Part shown: one piece after another, positions 35,649-43,976 of the stretch
How positions within the stretch are numbered: the stretch's first letter is position 1
How the letters are laid out: every line of letters begins with the position of its first letter
Assembly: GCF_011601265.1 (NCBI RefSeq)
Contig: NZ_JAAOLX010000002.1
Coordinates: 372,001-436,000, forward strand
Source of the DNA: Iodobacter violaceini
GTDB lineage: Bacteria; Pseudomonadota; Gammaproteobacteria; Burkholderiales; Chitinibacteraceae
Length of the DNA stretch: 64,000 nucleotides
Direction of reading: 5' to 3'
Notes under the pieces: model-generated
Seen by the model: the letters and a program-made list of their open reading frames with translations, nothing else
What the model was told of the DNA's origin: nothing
Databases searched by the model: none
Translations under genes and position numbers: made by a program

Positions 35649-36656
35649 ATGGCGGTTTCTATGCCAAATAGTACACCTTCCGAAGGGACTGCTGCGCCGC
35701 GTTTGCTGGATGTATTGCGCGATAAGATTCGCGTAAGGCATTACAGCCTAAGGACAGAGCAGCAGTATGTCAACTGGGTGCGGCGGTTTTTGCGTTTTCA
35801 CCCTCAGCGGCATCCTCGTGAGATGGGTGCTGCCGAGGTAACGGCGTTTCTGACCAACCTAGCCGTGGCAGGTGGCGTGTCGGCTTCCACGCAAAATCAA
35901 GCACTGTCTGCGCTGCTATTCCTATACCGTGATGTGCTTGAAATCAACTTACCCTGGCTGGATGAAGTGGTGCGGGCCAAGCAGCCTGGCCGTTTGCCAC
36001 TGGTATTAAGTAAAAGCGAAGTGGCGGCAGTTTTGAGATTGGCCAATGGCTTGTATGCATTGCAACTGCGGCTACTCTACGGCACGGGGATGCGTTTAAT
36101 GGAATGCATGCGCTTGCGGGTGAAGGATGTCGATTTTGCCATGCAGGAAATCATTGTGCGGGATGGCAAGGGCGCCAAAGATCGCGTCACCATGCTGCCG
36201 CAGAGCGTGGTCGAGCCATTGCAGGCCCATCTACAGAGCCGGCGCGCCCTTTATGAAGCGGATCTGGCGGCAGGAATGGCGGATGTTTATCTGCCTGATG
36301 CGCTGGCACGAAAATACCCCAACGCAGCAAAGGAATGGGGCTGGCAGTATGTGTTTGTTACCACCGGCTATGTACGCGACCCAAGAAGCGGCGCGGTGCG
36401 CCGCCACCACCAGGATGAAAAACTGTTACAGCGGGCAATGAAACGGGCGGTACAGGCGGCGGGCCTTGCCAAACCGGCCACGCCGCACACCCTGCGCCAC
36501 AGCTTTGCCACGCATCTCTTACAAGCGGGTTACGACATCCGCACCATCCAAGAATTACTCGGCCATAAGGATGTAGCCACCACCATGATTTATACCCATG
36601 TATTGAACAAAGGTGGCCGTGGTGTAAGCAGCCCGCTGGATGAACTGGTTCCCTAG
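35649..36656 (+). CDS. intI: Integron integrase (tyrosine recombinase)
   Basis: A 335-residue tyrosine recombinase from ATG 35649; an upstream GTG at 35601 is also in frame. The N-terminal core-binding domain contains [16 protein letters not shown]. The catalytic residues are seen as [16 protein letters not shown] (Arg), [14 protein letters not shown] (His and Arg), ELLGHKD (His) and TTMIYTHV (Tyr). The integron-specific extra patch, [20 protein letters not shown], is present and separates IntI from XerC/D. It is divergent from the cassettes, as in all integrons. A stop codon and a palindrome end lie together at 36653. Confidence 0.95.
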   Translation: MAVSMPNSTPSEGTAAPRLLDVLRDKIRVRHYSLRTEQQYVNWVRRFLRFHPQRHPREMGAAEVTAFLTNLAVAGGVSASTQNQALSALLFLYRDVLEINLPWLDEVVRAKQPGRLPLVLSKSEVAAVLRLANGLYALQLRLLYGTGMRLMECMRLRVKDVDFAMQEIIVRDGKGAKDRVTMLPQSVVEPLQAHLQSRRALYEADLAAGMADVYLPDALARKYPNAAKEWGWQYVFVTTGYVRDPRSGAVRRHHQDEKLLQRAMKRAVQAAGLAKPATPHTLRHSFATHLLQAGYDIRTIQELLGHKDVATTMIYTHVLNKGGRGVSSPLDELVP

Positions 36657-36790
36657 GGGCTGTTGACGCTTCATTCACAATTACGCTGAGCCGAAAAATG
36701 GCCAGGCACAAGGCATGCGACGAAGGCAATAACTGGTTATTTCCGAGGAGCATAAGGCAGTGAATGGCTGTTTTCCGGCTCAGCCCCTAG
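36653..36790. repeat. 138-bp inverted-repeat element between intI and DUF445 genes
   Basis: CTAGGGGCTG (36653-36662) and CAGCCCCTAG (36781-36790) are perfect terminal repeats. Inside, GCTGAGCCGAAAA and TTTTCCGGCTCAGC pair again with one bulge. The stop codons of both convergent genes lie inside the terminal repeats. It may act as a bidirectional terminator or be a MITE that entered the gene junction. Confidence 0.65.
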
Positions 36791-38082
36791 CCCAACCACC
36801 CCGCCACTACATAAATCATCAGCCCCACCAAGCCGCCCACCAAAGTGCCGCTCACGCGGATATATTGCAAATCGGTGCCGATGTTTAATTCGATGCGCTC
36901 CACCATATATTGCTCGTCCCAGGTTTTAACCTGATCTGAAATAAATACGCCGATTGTTTCGCGGTATTCTTCAATAATTGGGGGAATGGCGCGCTCGCAT
37001 TGGGTGTTAATCCATTCCTGCATTTCGGTATTTTCATTCAGCTTTTTGCCCATATCAGCAGCCAATAACATGATATTGGCGCGGATAGTGGAGTCCACAC
37101 GGTGCAAATCGCTATGCAGCCAGCGTAATAATTGCGACCAGAGTGTTTCGATATATTCCCCTACCGCCGGATGGGCAAGCAATTCGTTTTTTAGCTTTTC
37201 GCCTCTTTGTTTGAATTCGGCATCGTGTTTTAATTTTTCAACAAAATCCGCAATATAGCGATCAAATTGCAGGCGTAAATGATGGTTTGGATTATCCTGC
37301 ATGGCTTTTAATTCTTTTTGTACCGCACCCAGCATTTTTTCAGCGAGGTATTTACCGGCCACTTTATCCAGCACCATATATTTTAGAAATGATATTTCTT
37401 CGGCGGCCACCTGGGCCATGGCTTCTTGCGTTTCGGCGCGGCCAAGTATTTTTTGTAATTCGTGCAGTACTTCGCTTAATACATGGTGATGGCGGCCATT
37501 TTGCGTGAGCGATTCTAAAACATGGCCGCTAAAGCGGCTGATATCCACGCGCTGTAATTCGGCAATTAAGGTGCTTTTTAAAAAAGCCAGTAAGCGCCCA
37601 TCATGCAGGGAATTAAGGCTGTAACTTAGCACCCTGATTAATAAATTAGAAAAAGGCCGTGCGTTTTGCGTGAGCCATGCGGCCATTTTAAGCGCAGGAT
37701 TAAATTCGCGAATTTTGCCCACAATGCGCTCGGGCGATAAAAAATTGCTTTGAATAAAGCTGCCCATGCTATCGGCAATGCGTAATTTATTTCTGGGCAC
37801 AATGGCGGTGTGCGGAATAGGCAGGCCTAAGGGGCGGCGAAATAAAGCCACCACGGCAAACCAATCCGCCAAAGCCCCTACCATGGCCGCCTCTGCAAAC
37901 GCAGTAATATAGGCCAGCGCCGGATAGCGGGATTTATATATTGCGCTGATCACAAAAACCGCGGCAAAGAATAGCAATAATGCCAGTGGCAAAAGTTTGG
38001 CTTGCTTTAATTTTTGGCGTTTAAGCGCTATTTCGGCGCTTTCTATGGCCTGATAAAGATGATTGGATGAGGTCATTGGCAT
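36787..38082 (-). CDS. DUF445 (YjiN-like) inner-membrane protein
   Basis: A 431-residue protein. Two N-terminal TM segments (about residues 28-48 and 55-75) are followed by the family block WFAVVALFRRPLGLPIPHTAIVP, a long helical region and a C-terminal TM (GLVGLMIYVVAG). Start 38082 (MPMTSSN) is chosen because the frame upstream is low-complexity non-coding DNA. Function unknown. Its last 230 bases are duplicated at 32377-32609, on the other side of the cassette array. Confidence 0.85.
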   Translation of the reverse strand: MPMTSSNHLYQAIESAEIALKRQKLKQAKLLPLALLLFFAAVFVISAIYKSRYPALAYITAFAEAAMVGALADWFAVVALFRRPLGLPIPHTAIVPRNKLRIADSMGSFIQSNFLSPERIVGKIREFNPALKMAAWLTQNARPFSNLLIRVLSYSLNSLHDGRLLAFLKSTLIAELQRVDISRFSGHVLESLTQNGRHHHVLSEVLHELQKILGRAETQEAMAQVAAEEISFLKYMVLDKVAGKYLAEKMLGAVQKELKAMQDNPNHHLRLQFDRYIADFVEKLKHDAEFKQRGEKLKNELLAHPAVGEYIETLWSQLLRWLHSDLHRVDSTIRANIMLLAADMGKKLNENTEMQEWINTQCERAIPPIIEEYRETIGVFISDQVKTWDEQYMVERIELNIGTDLQYIRVSGTLVGGLVGLMIYVVAGWLG

Positions 38083-38590
38083 AATCAAAATTGAATCATG
38101 GACTAAGGGTATCACTGTCTTTGGGTGGATGTTACGTTTAGGCCCTTGCGCACCATGCAAAGTCAAAAACCTTGTTTTTTGTGCCTTCGGCACGTTGATT
38201 TTGGAGCGGTTGGCCACCGCGGGGGCCTTCCTTTCTTGAGCGGCCAAGAAAGGAAGCGAAAGAAGGCCGCCCCGAACAGCACGAAAGCCCCTTGCTGCGG
38301 ACAATCGAGGTGGCGTCAATTCAACTCGCTTCGCTCAAACACGAATTGACGACGGCCCCACCCCGCTTGTTCCTCGCTTCGGCGTGCTTCAGGGGGATTT
38401 AAGCCCCATATCGAGAGCGTGGATATAGAGTTATTTCTATGTTTGCTAATACAAAACCATTAGGTTAGGGTGTTTTGGTTTCACCCGCCTTACGGTGTGT
38501 AAGCGTTTTTATCCCCGCATAGAGACTTGGGTTTAGCTGCATCAACACGCGCTATAATCCACCGCATTATATTCTGCACAGGTAAACGCC
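38083..38590. other. Intergenic region with a strong hairpin
   Basis: No gene found. CTTCCTTTCTTG (38227-38238) and CAAGAAAGGAAG (38245-38256) form a perfect 12-bp stem with loop AGCGGC, inside a GC-rich stretch of the dispersed-repeat type seen in betaproteobacteria. The rest must hold promoters for DUF445 and yaiI. Confidence 0.55.
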
Positions 38591-39046
38591 ATGCAAATCT
38601 GGGTTGATGCCGATGCCTGCCCCAAGGTGATTAAAGAGATTCTGTTTCGCGCAGCCGAGCGCTGCAAGATCGTCTGCACTTTTGTGGCCAATCAGTATAT
38701 TCAAACGCCAAATTCACCCTTTTTAAAATCGCTGGTGGTGGAGCAAGGCTTTGATGTAGCAGACCGGCGGATTGTGGAGCTATGCGCGGCAGGGGATTTG
38801 ATTATTACCTCAGATATTCCGCTTGCATCAGACGTGATCGCCAAAGGCGGCTTGGTACTGGATTCACGCGGCGAACGTTTAAGTAAAGAGAATATCGGCG
38901 AGCGCCTGAATATGCGTGACTTTATGGATACCTTACGCGCCAGCGGCATAGACACCGGCGGCCCCAGTGCCATGAGCACTGCAGACAGGCAAAACTTTGC
39001 GCGGGCGCTGGATAGCATCCTAAACAAAATGAAACCCAAATCCTGA
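38591..39046 (+). CDS. yaiI: YaiI/YqxD family (UPF0178) protein
   Basis: A 151-residue protein with the DUF188 signature: [18 protein letters not shown] at the start, then [20 protein letters not shown]-type sequence near residues 77-96 and the end [14 protein letters not shown]. The acidic residues suggest a PIN-like nuclease fold; function is not established. It is monocistronic. Confidence 0.92.
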   Translation: MQIWVDADACPKVIKEILFRAAERCKIVCTFVANQYIQTPNSPFLKSLVVEQGFDVADRRIVELCAAGDLIITSDIPLASDVIAKGGLVLDSRGERLSKENIGERLNMRDFMDTLRASGIDTGGPSAMSTADRQNFARALDSILNKMKPKS

Positions 39047-39082
39047 AATCATTCGTAATTTAAACCCCAAGTTTTTCACCAC

Positions 39083-39160
39083 GGAGGGCACAGAGAACAC
39101 GGCGTTTCACTGAGAAAACCCGCTGCCTGTTGTTTTTCTCCGTGGCACTCTGTGCCCTCC
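39083..39160. repeat. Inverted repeat GGAGGGCACAGAG / CTCTGTGCCCTCC
   Basis: Perfect 13-bp arms (39083-39095 and 39148-39160) followed by TTTT. The CACGGAGGGCACAGAG sequence is a common dispersed repeat. It lies between the convergent yaiI and kdpE genes and may act as terminator for yaiI. Confidence 0.65.
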
Positions 39161-39194
39161 TTTTACCCGGGGTTAAAGATGAGGGTTTAAAAAC

Positions 39195-39884
39195 TCAGCT
39201 AATCAATCGATAACCCACGCCGGTTTCGGTGACGATGTGTTGTGGTAAGGCAGGGTCTGTTTCCAGCTTTTGCCGCAGATGCCCCATATACACACGCAGA
39301 TACTGGCTGCTTTCCGAGTGCGATGGCCCCCATACGGCTTTGAGCAGTTCCCGGTGCGTGAGCACTTTACCGGGGAAGCGTGTCAGTGTAGTGAGTAAGC
39401 GATATTCAATAGGTGTAAGGTGCACCGGCACATCGCTTTTATAAACCTGACGATTGACCAGATCGATTTTAATCTGACCAAACTCGACAGACTGCTGTGC
39501 GCCCTGCCCGCGCGCGTGGCGGCGCAGCAAAACGCGGATTCGCGCCAGGCATTCGGGCACGCCAAAGGGCTTGGTAAGAAAATCATCGGCTCCGGCATCC
39601 AGCGCCCTTACTTTTTCTGTTTCTTGCGTGCGGGCAGAGAGCACTAAAATAGGCAGCTCGCACCATTCGCGCAGACGTTCGATCACCGTAACGCCATCCA
39701 TATCAGGCAGGCCCAAATCCAGGATAACCAGATCAGGCTTGCGGGTAGCGACTTCGATCTGGCCTTGCTTACCGGTTTCTGCCGTAAACACCTGCATGCC
39801 CACATCGAGCAGGGATTCGGACAAAAAATGCCGGATCGGCTTTTCGTCTTCGATGATCACAACGGTAATAGGGATATCTGTCAT
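39195..39884 (-). CDS. kdpE: Response regulator KdpE
   Basis: A 229-residue OmpR-type regulator. Receiver domain residues 1-120 have the phospho-Asp in LVILDLGLPDMDG and the conserved Lys in FLTKPFG; the winged-helix DNA-binding domain follows (about 130-228, ending HIVTETGVGYRLIS). It would activate kdpFABC under K+ limitation. It is separated from kdpD by 272 bases, whereas the two genes usually overlap. Confidence 0.95.
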   Translation of the reverse strand: MTDIPITVVIIEDEKPIRHFLSESLLDVGMQVFTAETGKQGQIEVATRKPDLVILDLGLPDMDGVTVIERLREWCELPILVLSARTQETEKVRALDAGADDFLTKPFGVPECLARIRVLLRRHARGQGAQQSVEFGQIKIDLVNRQVYKSDVPVHLTPIEYRLLTTLTRFPGKVLTHRELLKAVWGPSHSESSQYLRVYMGHLRQKLETDPALPQHIVTETGVGYRLIS

Positions 39885-39966
39885 GCTTGCCTATTCTTTA
39901 TATGGGGAAATACAAAACAATTAAAAATACTGCGTTCAACACGTACTGGGCTGCATTAATTGAATA

Positions 39967-39988
39967 CCCCCTTTTTGCAAAAGGAGGG
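39967..39988. repeat. CCCCC-TTTTTGCAAAA-GGAGGG palindrome
   Basis: A short palindrome within the unusual gap between kdpD and kdpE. It resembles the palindromes at 23068 and 42889. Confidence 0.5.
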
Positions 39989-40156
39989 CAGTTAAGGTCA
40001 AAATCTTCAGCTATTTAGCACTTAGGGAAGCTAAAAACCGGTGCGCAAGTAAAGCAATTTGCACAGCCTGCGAAATCCATTCCCTGAGTTTTCTCCCCGG
40101 TCGGCCTTAACTCTCTGCGTGCTCAGTGTCTGCAGATTCAGGCTTTCAATCAGCGC

Positions 40157-42820
40157 TTAATTTGCCAGCACGGGTGGCGTGCCCAGTGGCAGGGTAAATT
40201 CAAATTCTGCGCCGTGCGGGTCTAAATTCCGGGCGCTGATTTGTCCGCCGTGGGCATTGATAATGCTGCGGCATATCGCAAGCCCCAGCCCCACACCAGG
40301 CGCGCCGGATTCGGTGGTGCCACGGGTAAATTTATCAAATAAGCGTGTACCTTCAGGCAGGCCGGGGCCGTCATCACTAACCGCTATGCGCGCCATATTG
40401 CCGTCTTTTTTTGCAGAAATCGTCATGGTACTGCCAGCGGGAGTATATTTAGCAGCGTTTTCTAATAAATTTACCAGCACGCGCTCCATCAGCACGGCGT
40501 CATATTCCAGCATGGGAAAATCAGCAGGCAGCTCCACCTTAATTTGATGCGCGGTGAGGCTGGCCCCTGCCACCCTCACCGCGCCGCCTACAGATTCCTC
40601 TAATAGCTGCCATTCTTTATTTGGCTTTACCCCCGATTGCAATCTGGCCATATCCAGCAAATTGCTGACCATATGATTCATGCGCATCGCTTCTTTTTGC
40701 AAGCTTTGTGAAACATGCCGCAATTCTGCAGGGATCTCATCTTTATCCAACAGGCTGGCAAGACCAACCAGCGTGGTCAGCGGCGTGCGTAAATCATGCG
40801 ATACCGCAGATAAAACACCGTTTCTTAAGCGCTCTGATTCCATGGCAACAATGGCGTCTTGTGCAACCTCTACGTAATGCACGCGCTCCAGCGCCAGTGC
40901 AATCTGGCTGGCCGCGGTTTCCAGTAAGCGCTGTTGCTCTGGTAAAAACACATGCTGGCTGTCGCTGGGCAATACCGCCAGCACACCACGGGTGCGCATC
41001 GGGGCTTTCAAAGGAATATAGAGCAGCGGCGCGGCAGGCAGCGTATGCGTGCCAAGGCCCGCAGGCTGCTGATAATCATAAACCCACTGGGCAATACCTA
41101 AATCGGCGCTGGCATGCTCGTGCGATGCACGCACTTTTTCTTCGCTATCGGGGATAAACAGCAGTGTTTGCGATTGAAACAAGCCATCCAGATGGCGCAC
41201 GCTCATTTCTACAATTTGGGTAGCCGTCAGCGCGCCAGACAGCTCGCGCCCCAGCTCGTACAAGGCCCGCGTGCGGCGCTCGCGGTAGGTGGCCACATTG
41301 GCCTCAAAGCGTAATCTGGAAGTCAGATGGCTGATAATCAGCGCTACCGATAACATCACCGCAAAGGTCAGCAAATACTGAGTATCTGACACCGTAAAAG
41401 ACATGCGCGGCGCTACAAAAAAGAAATCAAATGCGGCCACCGACAATAAAGACGTCACGGCGCCTGCACCGCGCCCATAACGCACCGACACCAGCACCAC
41501 CGCCAGCAAATACAACATCACCACATTGGCTAAATCAAAGAAGTGCAGCAAGCCTGCTGTCAGCAGCGTAGTTAAAGCGGCTGCGCCCAGCGCGGCAAAA
41601 TAGCCATGGCGCTGAAGCTTGGGCGTTGCCTCGTCAAACAGCAGGCTATTGGGTTTTGTATCGCCGGGCAGCGGATCGCTTATATCGTGCGCCACCACGT
41701 AAACATCAACATCGCTGGCCTTATCGATCAGCAGCTCGGATAAAGGCCGCCGCAATAGCCGCGACCATGTACTGCGCTGTGATTTACCCACCACCATTTT
41801 GGATACATTACGACTGCGCGCAAAGGCCAGCAGGGTATCCACCAGATCCACCCCCGCCAGCACGCTGGTTTCCGCACCCAATTCCTGGGCCAGCTTCAGT
41901 GTTTTTAATACCTGATTACGCGTTGCCTCACCCTGCCGCTGCAGCTCCGGCGTTTCTACATAAACCACCAGGCATTCAGCATGCAAGCTGGCGGCCAGCC
42001 GGCATGCGCTGCGAATCAGCTTATCCCCGCCTGAATAGGGGCCAATGCTGATCAATAAACGCTCGTGTGCTTTCCATACAGGCTGAATAGACTGATCCGC
42101 GCGGTAAGCGCGCATCTGCGCATCCACCCGGTCGGCCGTGCGGCGCAAAGCCAGCTCGCGCAGCGCCAGCAGATTGCCTTTACGAAAGAAATTCTGGCTG
42201 GCCCGCGTGGCCTGCTCCGGCCGGTAAACCTTGCCCTCGGCCAGGCGCAGCAATAATTCATCAGGCGGCAAATCGACAAGGGTCACTTCATCTGCAGCAT
42301 CAAACACGTGATCCGGCAGCGTTTCACGCACCACAATCCCTGTAATCTGCCCGACCACATCGTTTAAGCGCTCCAGATGCTGCACATTCAGCGAGGTGTA
42401 AACATTTATCCCTGCTGCCAGCAGCTCTTCCACATCCTGCCAGCGCTTTGGGTGACGTGATCCGGCCACATTAGAATGCGCCAGCTCGTCGATTAAAATC
42501 AGCGGTGGTTTGATCGCCAGCGCCGCATCCAGATCAAACTCGGGCAGAGTTTGCCCGCGATGCTCTATTTTTGCAGGCGGCAACACTTTTAAACCGATCA
42601 GCTGAGAGGCTGTTTCGCTGCGTCCGTGTGTTTCAACCACCCCAACAAGCACATCCACGCCCAAACGCTGCTGTACATGGCCAGCAGCCAGCATTGCGTA
42701 AGTTTTACCCACACCCGCACAAGCACCAAAAAAAATCTTCAAGCGCCCGCGGGCGGCTTGCTCGTCGGTTCGTTTGATTTTATCGAGCAGAGAATCGGGA
42801 TCGGGGCGGGTATCGGTCAT
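40157..42820 (-). CDS. kdpD: Sensor histidine kinase KdpD
   Basis: An 887-residue membrane kinase sensing K+ limitation. The N-terminal KdpD domain has Walker A FFGACAGVGKTYAML, then VGVVETHGRSET, RHPKRWQDVEELLAAG and a universal-stress-type domain. Four closely spaced TM segments (about residues 405-500, DUF4118), a GAF domain and a kinase core with SHDLRTPLTTLVGLA, DDGPGLPEGTRLFDKF and GVGLGLAICRSI follow. Complete and full length. It lies 179 bases from kdpC. Confidence 0.96.
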   Translation of the reverse strand: MTDTRPDPDSLLDKIKRTDEQAARGRLKIFFGACAGVGKTYAMLAAGHVQQRLGVDVLVGVVETHGRSETASQLIGLKVLPPAKIEHRGQTLPEFDLDAALAIKPPLILIDELAHSNVAGSRHPKRWQDVEELLAAGINVYTSLNVQHLERLNDVVGQITGIVVRETLPDHVFDAADEVTLVDLPPDELLLRLAEGKVYRPEQATRASQNFFRKGNLLALRELALRRTADRVDAQMRAYRADQSIQPVWKAHERLLISIGPYSGGDKLIRSACRLAASLHAECLVVYVETPELQRQGEATRNQVLKTLKLAQELGAETSVLAGVDLVDTLLAFARSRNVSKMVVGKSQRSTWSRLLRRPLSELLIDKASDVDVYVVAHDISDPLPGDTKPNSLLFDEATPKLQRHGYFAALGAAALTTLLTAGLLHFFDLANVVMLYLLAVVLVSVRYGRGAGAVTSLLSVAAFDFFFVAPRMSFTVSDTQYLLTFAVMLSVALIISHLTSRLRFEANVATYRERRTRALYELGRELSGALTATQIVEMSVRHLDGLFQSQTLLFIPDSEEKVRASHEHASADLGIAQWVYDYQQPAGLGTHTLPAAPLLYIPLKAPMRTRGVLAVLPSDSQHVFLPEQQRLLETAASQIALALERVHYVEVAQDAIVAMESERLRNGVLSAVSHDLRTPLTTLVGLASLLDKDEIPAELRHVSQSLQKEAMRMNHMVSNLLDMARLQSGVKPNKEWQLLEESVGGAVRVAGASLTAHQIKVELPADFPMLEYDAVLMERVLVNLLENAAKYTPAGSTMTISAKKDGNMARIAVSDDGPGLPEGTRLFDKFTRGTTESGAPGVGLGLAICRSIINAHGGQISARNLDPHGAEFEFTLPLGTPPVLAN

Positions 42821-42888
42821 TGATGGGCTTGTGGCTAAGAGTTGGGGGTAAAAAGAACACAGGCATCAGCACAAGTCAGCGGTACTTG

Positions 42889-42973
42889 TTCCCCTTTTAC
42901 AAGGGGGAAGCTAAAACCAGCAGAGCGTATTCAACGCGAAGCGGCAATGCGCCAATTTGCGGGGCGCATTGCC
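42889..42973. repeat. Two palindromes in the kdpC-kdpD gap
   Basis: TTCCCCTTTTACAAGGGGGAA (42889-42909) is followed by GGCAATGCGCC (42943-42953) and its perfect complement GGCGCATTGCC (42963-42973). Both types have relatives elsewhere in the window (23068, 39967, 25674). They probably cause mRNA folding or partial termination between kdpC and kdpD. Confidence 0.6.
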
Positions 42974-42999
42974 AAGGCAATTGCGCCCTGCGAATTTGA

Positions 43000-43584
43000 C
43001 TACTTCGCTAATGGATATTGCTCATCCAGTGCAATATTCAGCTTCAGCACATTTACGCGCGGCTCGCCAAATACACCAAACTGACGGCCTTCTGTATTTT
43101 CTGCCAGCAGTTTACTCACTTTGTCGCCAGACAGCTTACGAGCAGCCGAAACACGCTCAAGCTGATACTGCGCAGCGGCGATACTGATATGCGGATCCAG
43201 ACCACTGCCTGATGCCGTAACCAGATCAACCGGAATAGCGCCAGCCTGGTTTGGGTGGGCTTTTTTCAACGCTTCAACACGCCCTTTTACCGCATCCAGA
43301 AACGCCGGATTAGTCGGGCCCAAGTTTGAGCCGCTTGATCCGCCCGCATTGTAGCCCATAGGGCCTGTTGCAGACGGGCGGCCCCAGAAGTATTGTGGCT
43401 CGCTGAAATTTTGGCCAATCAGGCTTGAGCCTACGGCCTTACCCTGCAATTGCACCAGGCTGCCATTGGCCTGATCCGGCATGGTAGCCTGGGAAACGCC
43501 GGTTACCAGCAAAGGGTAAGCCAGGCCAGTGATCACAGAAAGTAGAGCAAAAATGACCAGAGCGGGTCTTAATTGAGCATTCAT
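43000..43584 (-). CDS. kdpC: Potassium-transporting ATPase subunit KdpC
   Basis: A 194-residue protein with one N-terminal TM ([20 protein letters not shown]) and a periplasmic domain with [32 protein letters not shown] and [17 protein letters not shown]. KdpC stabilises the KdpFABC complex and aids K+ binding. It is separated from kdpB by a small extra gene. Confidence 0.96.
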   Translation of the reverse strand: MNAQLRPALVIFALLSVITGLAYPLLVTGVSQATMPDQANGSLVQLQGKAVGSSLIGQNFSEPQYFWGRPSATGPMGYNAGGSSGSNLGPTNPAFLDAVKGRVEALKKAHPNQAGAIPVDLVTASGSGLDPHISIAAAQYQLERVSAARKLSGDKVSKLLAENTEGRQFGVFGEPRVNVLKLNIALDEQYPLAK

Positions 43585-43666
43585 TTTAAATCCTTCATTG
43601 CGCTTGCCATAAGGCTTGCTTCAAGAGGTAAATCTATCCATAAGTGGCGGGCAATGGCACACCACA

Positions 43667-43930
43667 TCAAATTTCGCTGCGCCACAGTACGGTTTTGCAG
43701 CAGCTGCACATCGTTTTAGAGCGCACGGCGTACAGATGATCACTGGTTAAAGGGTAAAATGCGCCGCAGCGATAGCAGCCCACCTCTCCTTCCCCCTTGC
43801 ACGTGACATGCTTAGCCAGATACTCCTTAAGCGTGGGCGAGCGCCGCCAAAACCAAAGACTGCAGCACCTCATCCCATACGCCAACACCAGAATGAAAAT
43901 AATCAGCAATAAGTTTCCAATCATATCCAT
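43667..43930 (-). CDS. Small TM plus zinc-ribbon protein inserted in the kdp operon
   Basis: An 87-residue protein with one TM segment (MIGNLLLIIFILVLAYGM, about residues 3-20), a basic linker and a C-terminal domain with paired cysteines: VGCYRCGAFYPL and TMCSCCKTVL, fitting a zinc ribbon. GGAGGG lies 7 bases upstream of ATG 43930. It starts 46 bases after the kdpB stop and ends 82 bases before kdpC, so it is within the operon. It is not a standard Kdp subunit; function unknown. Confidence 0.75.
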   Translation of the reverse strand: MDMIGNLLLIIFILVLAYGMRCCSLWFWRRSPTLKEYLAKHVTCKGEGEVGCYRCGAFYPLTSDHLYAVRSKTMCSCCKTVLWRSEI

Positions 43931-43976
43931 ACGCGTGCCCTCCAAATCATCCGGCACCGGCCGGATGACGCACCAC

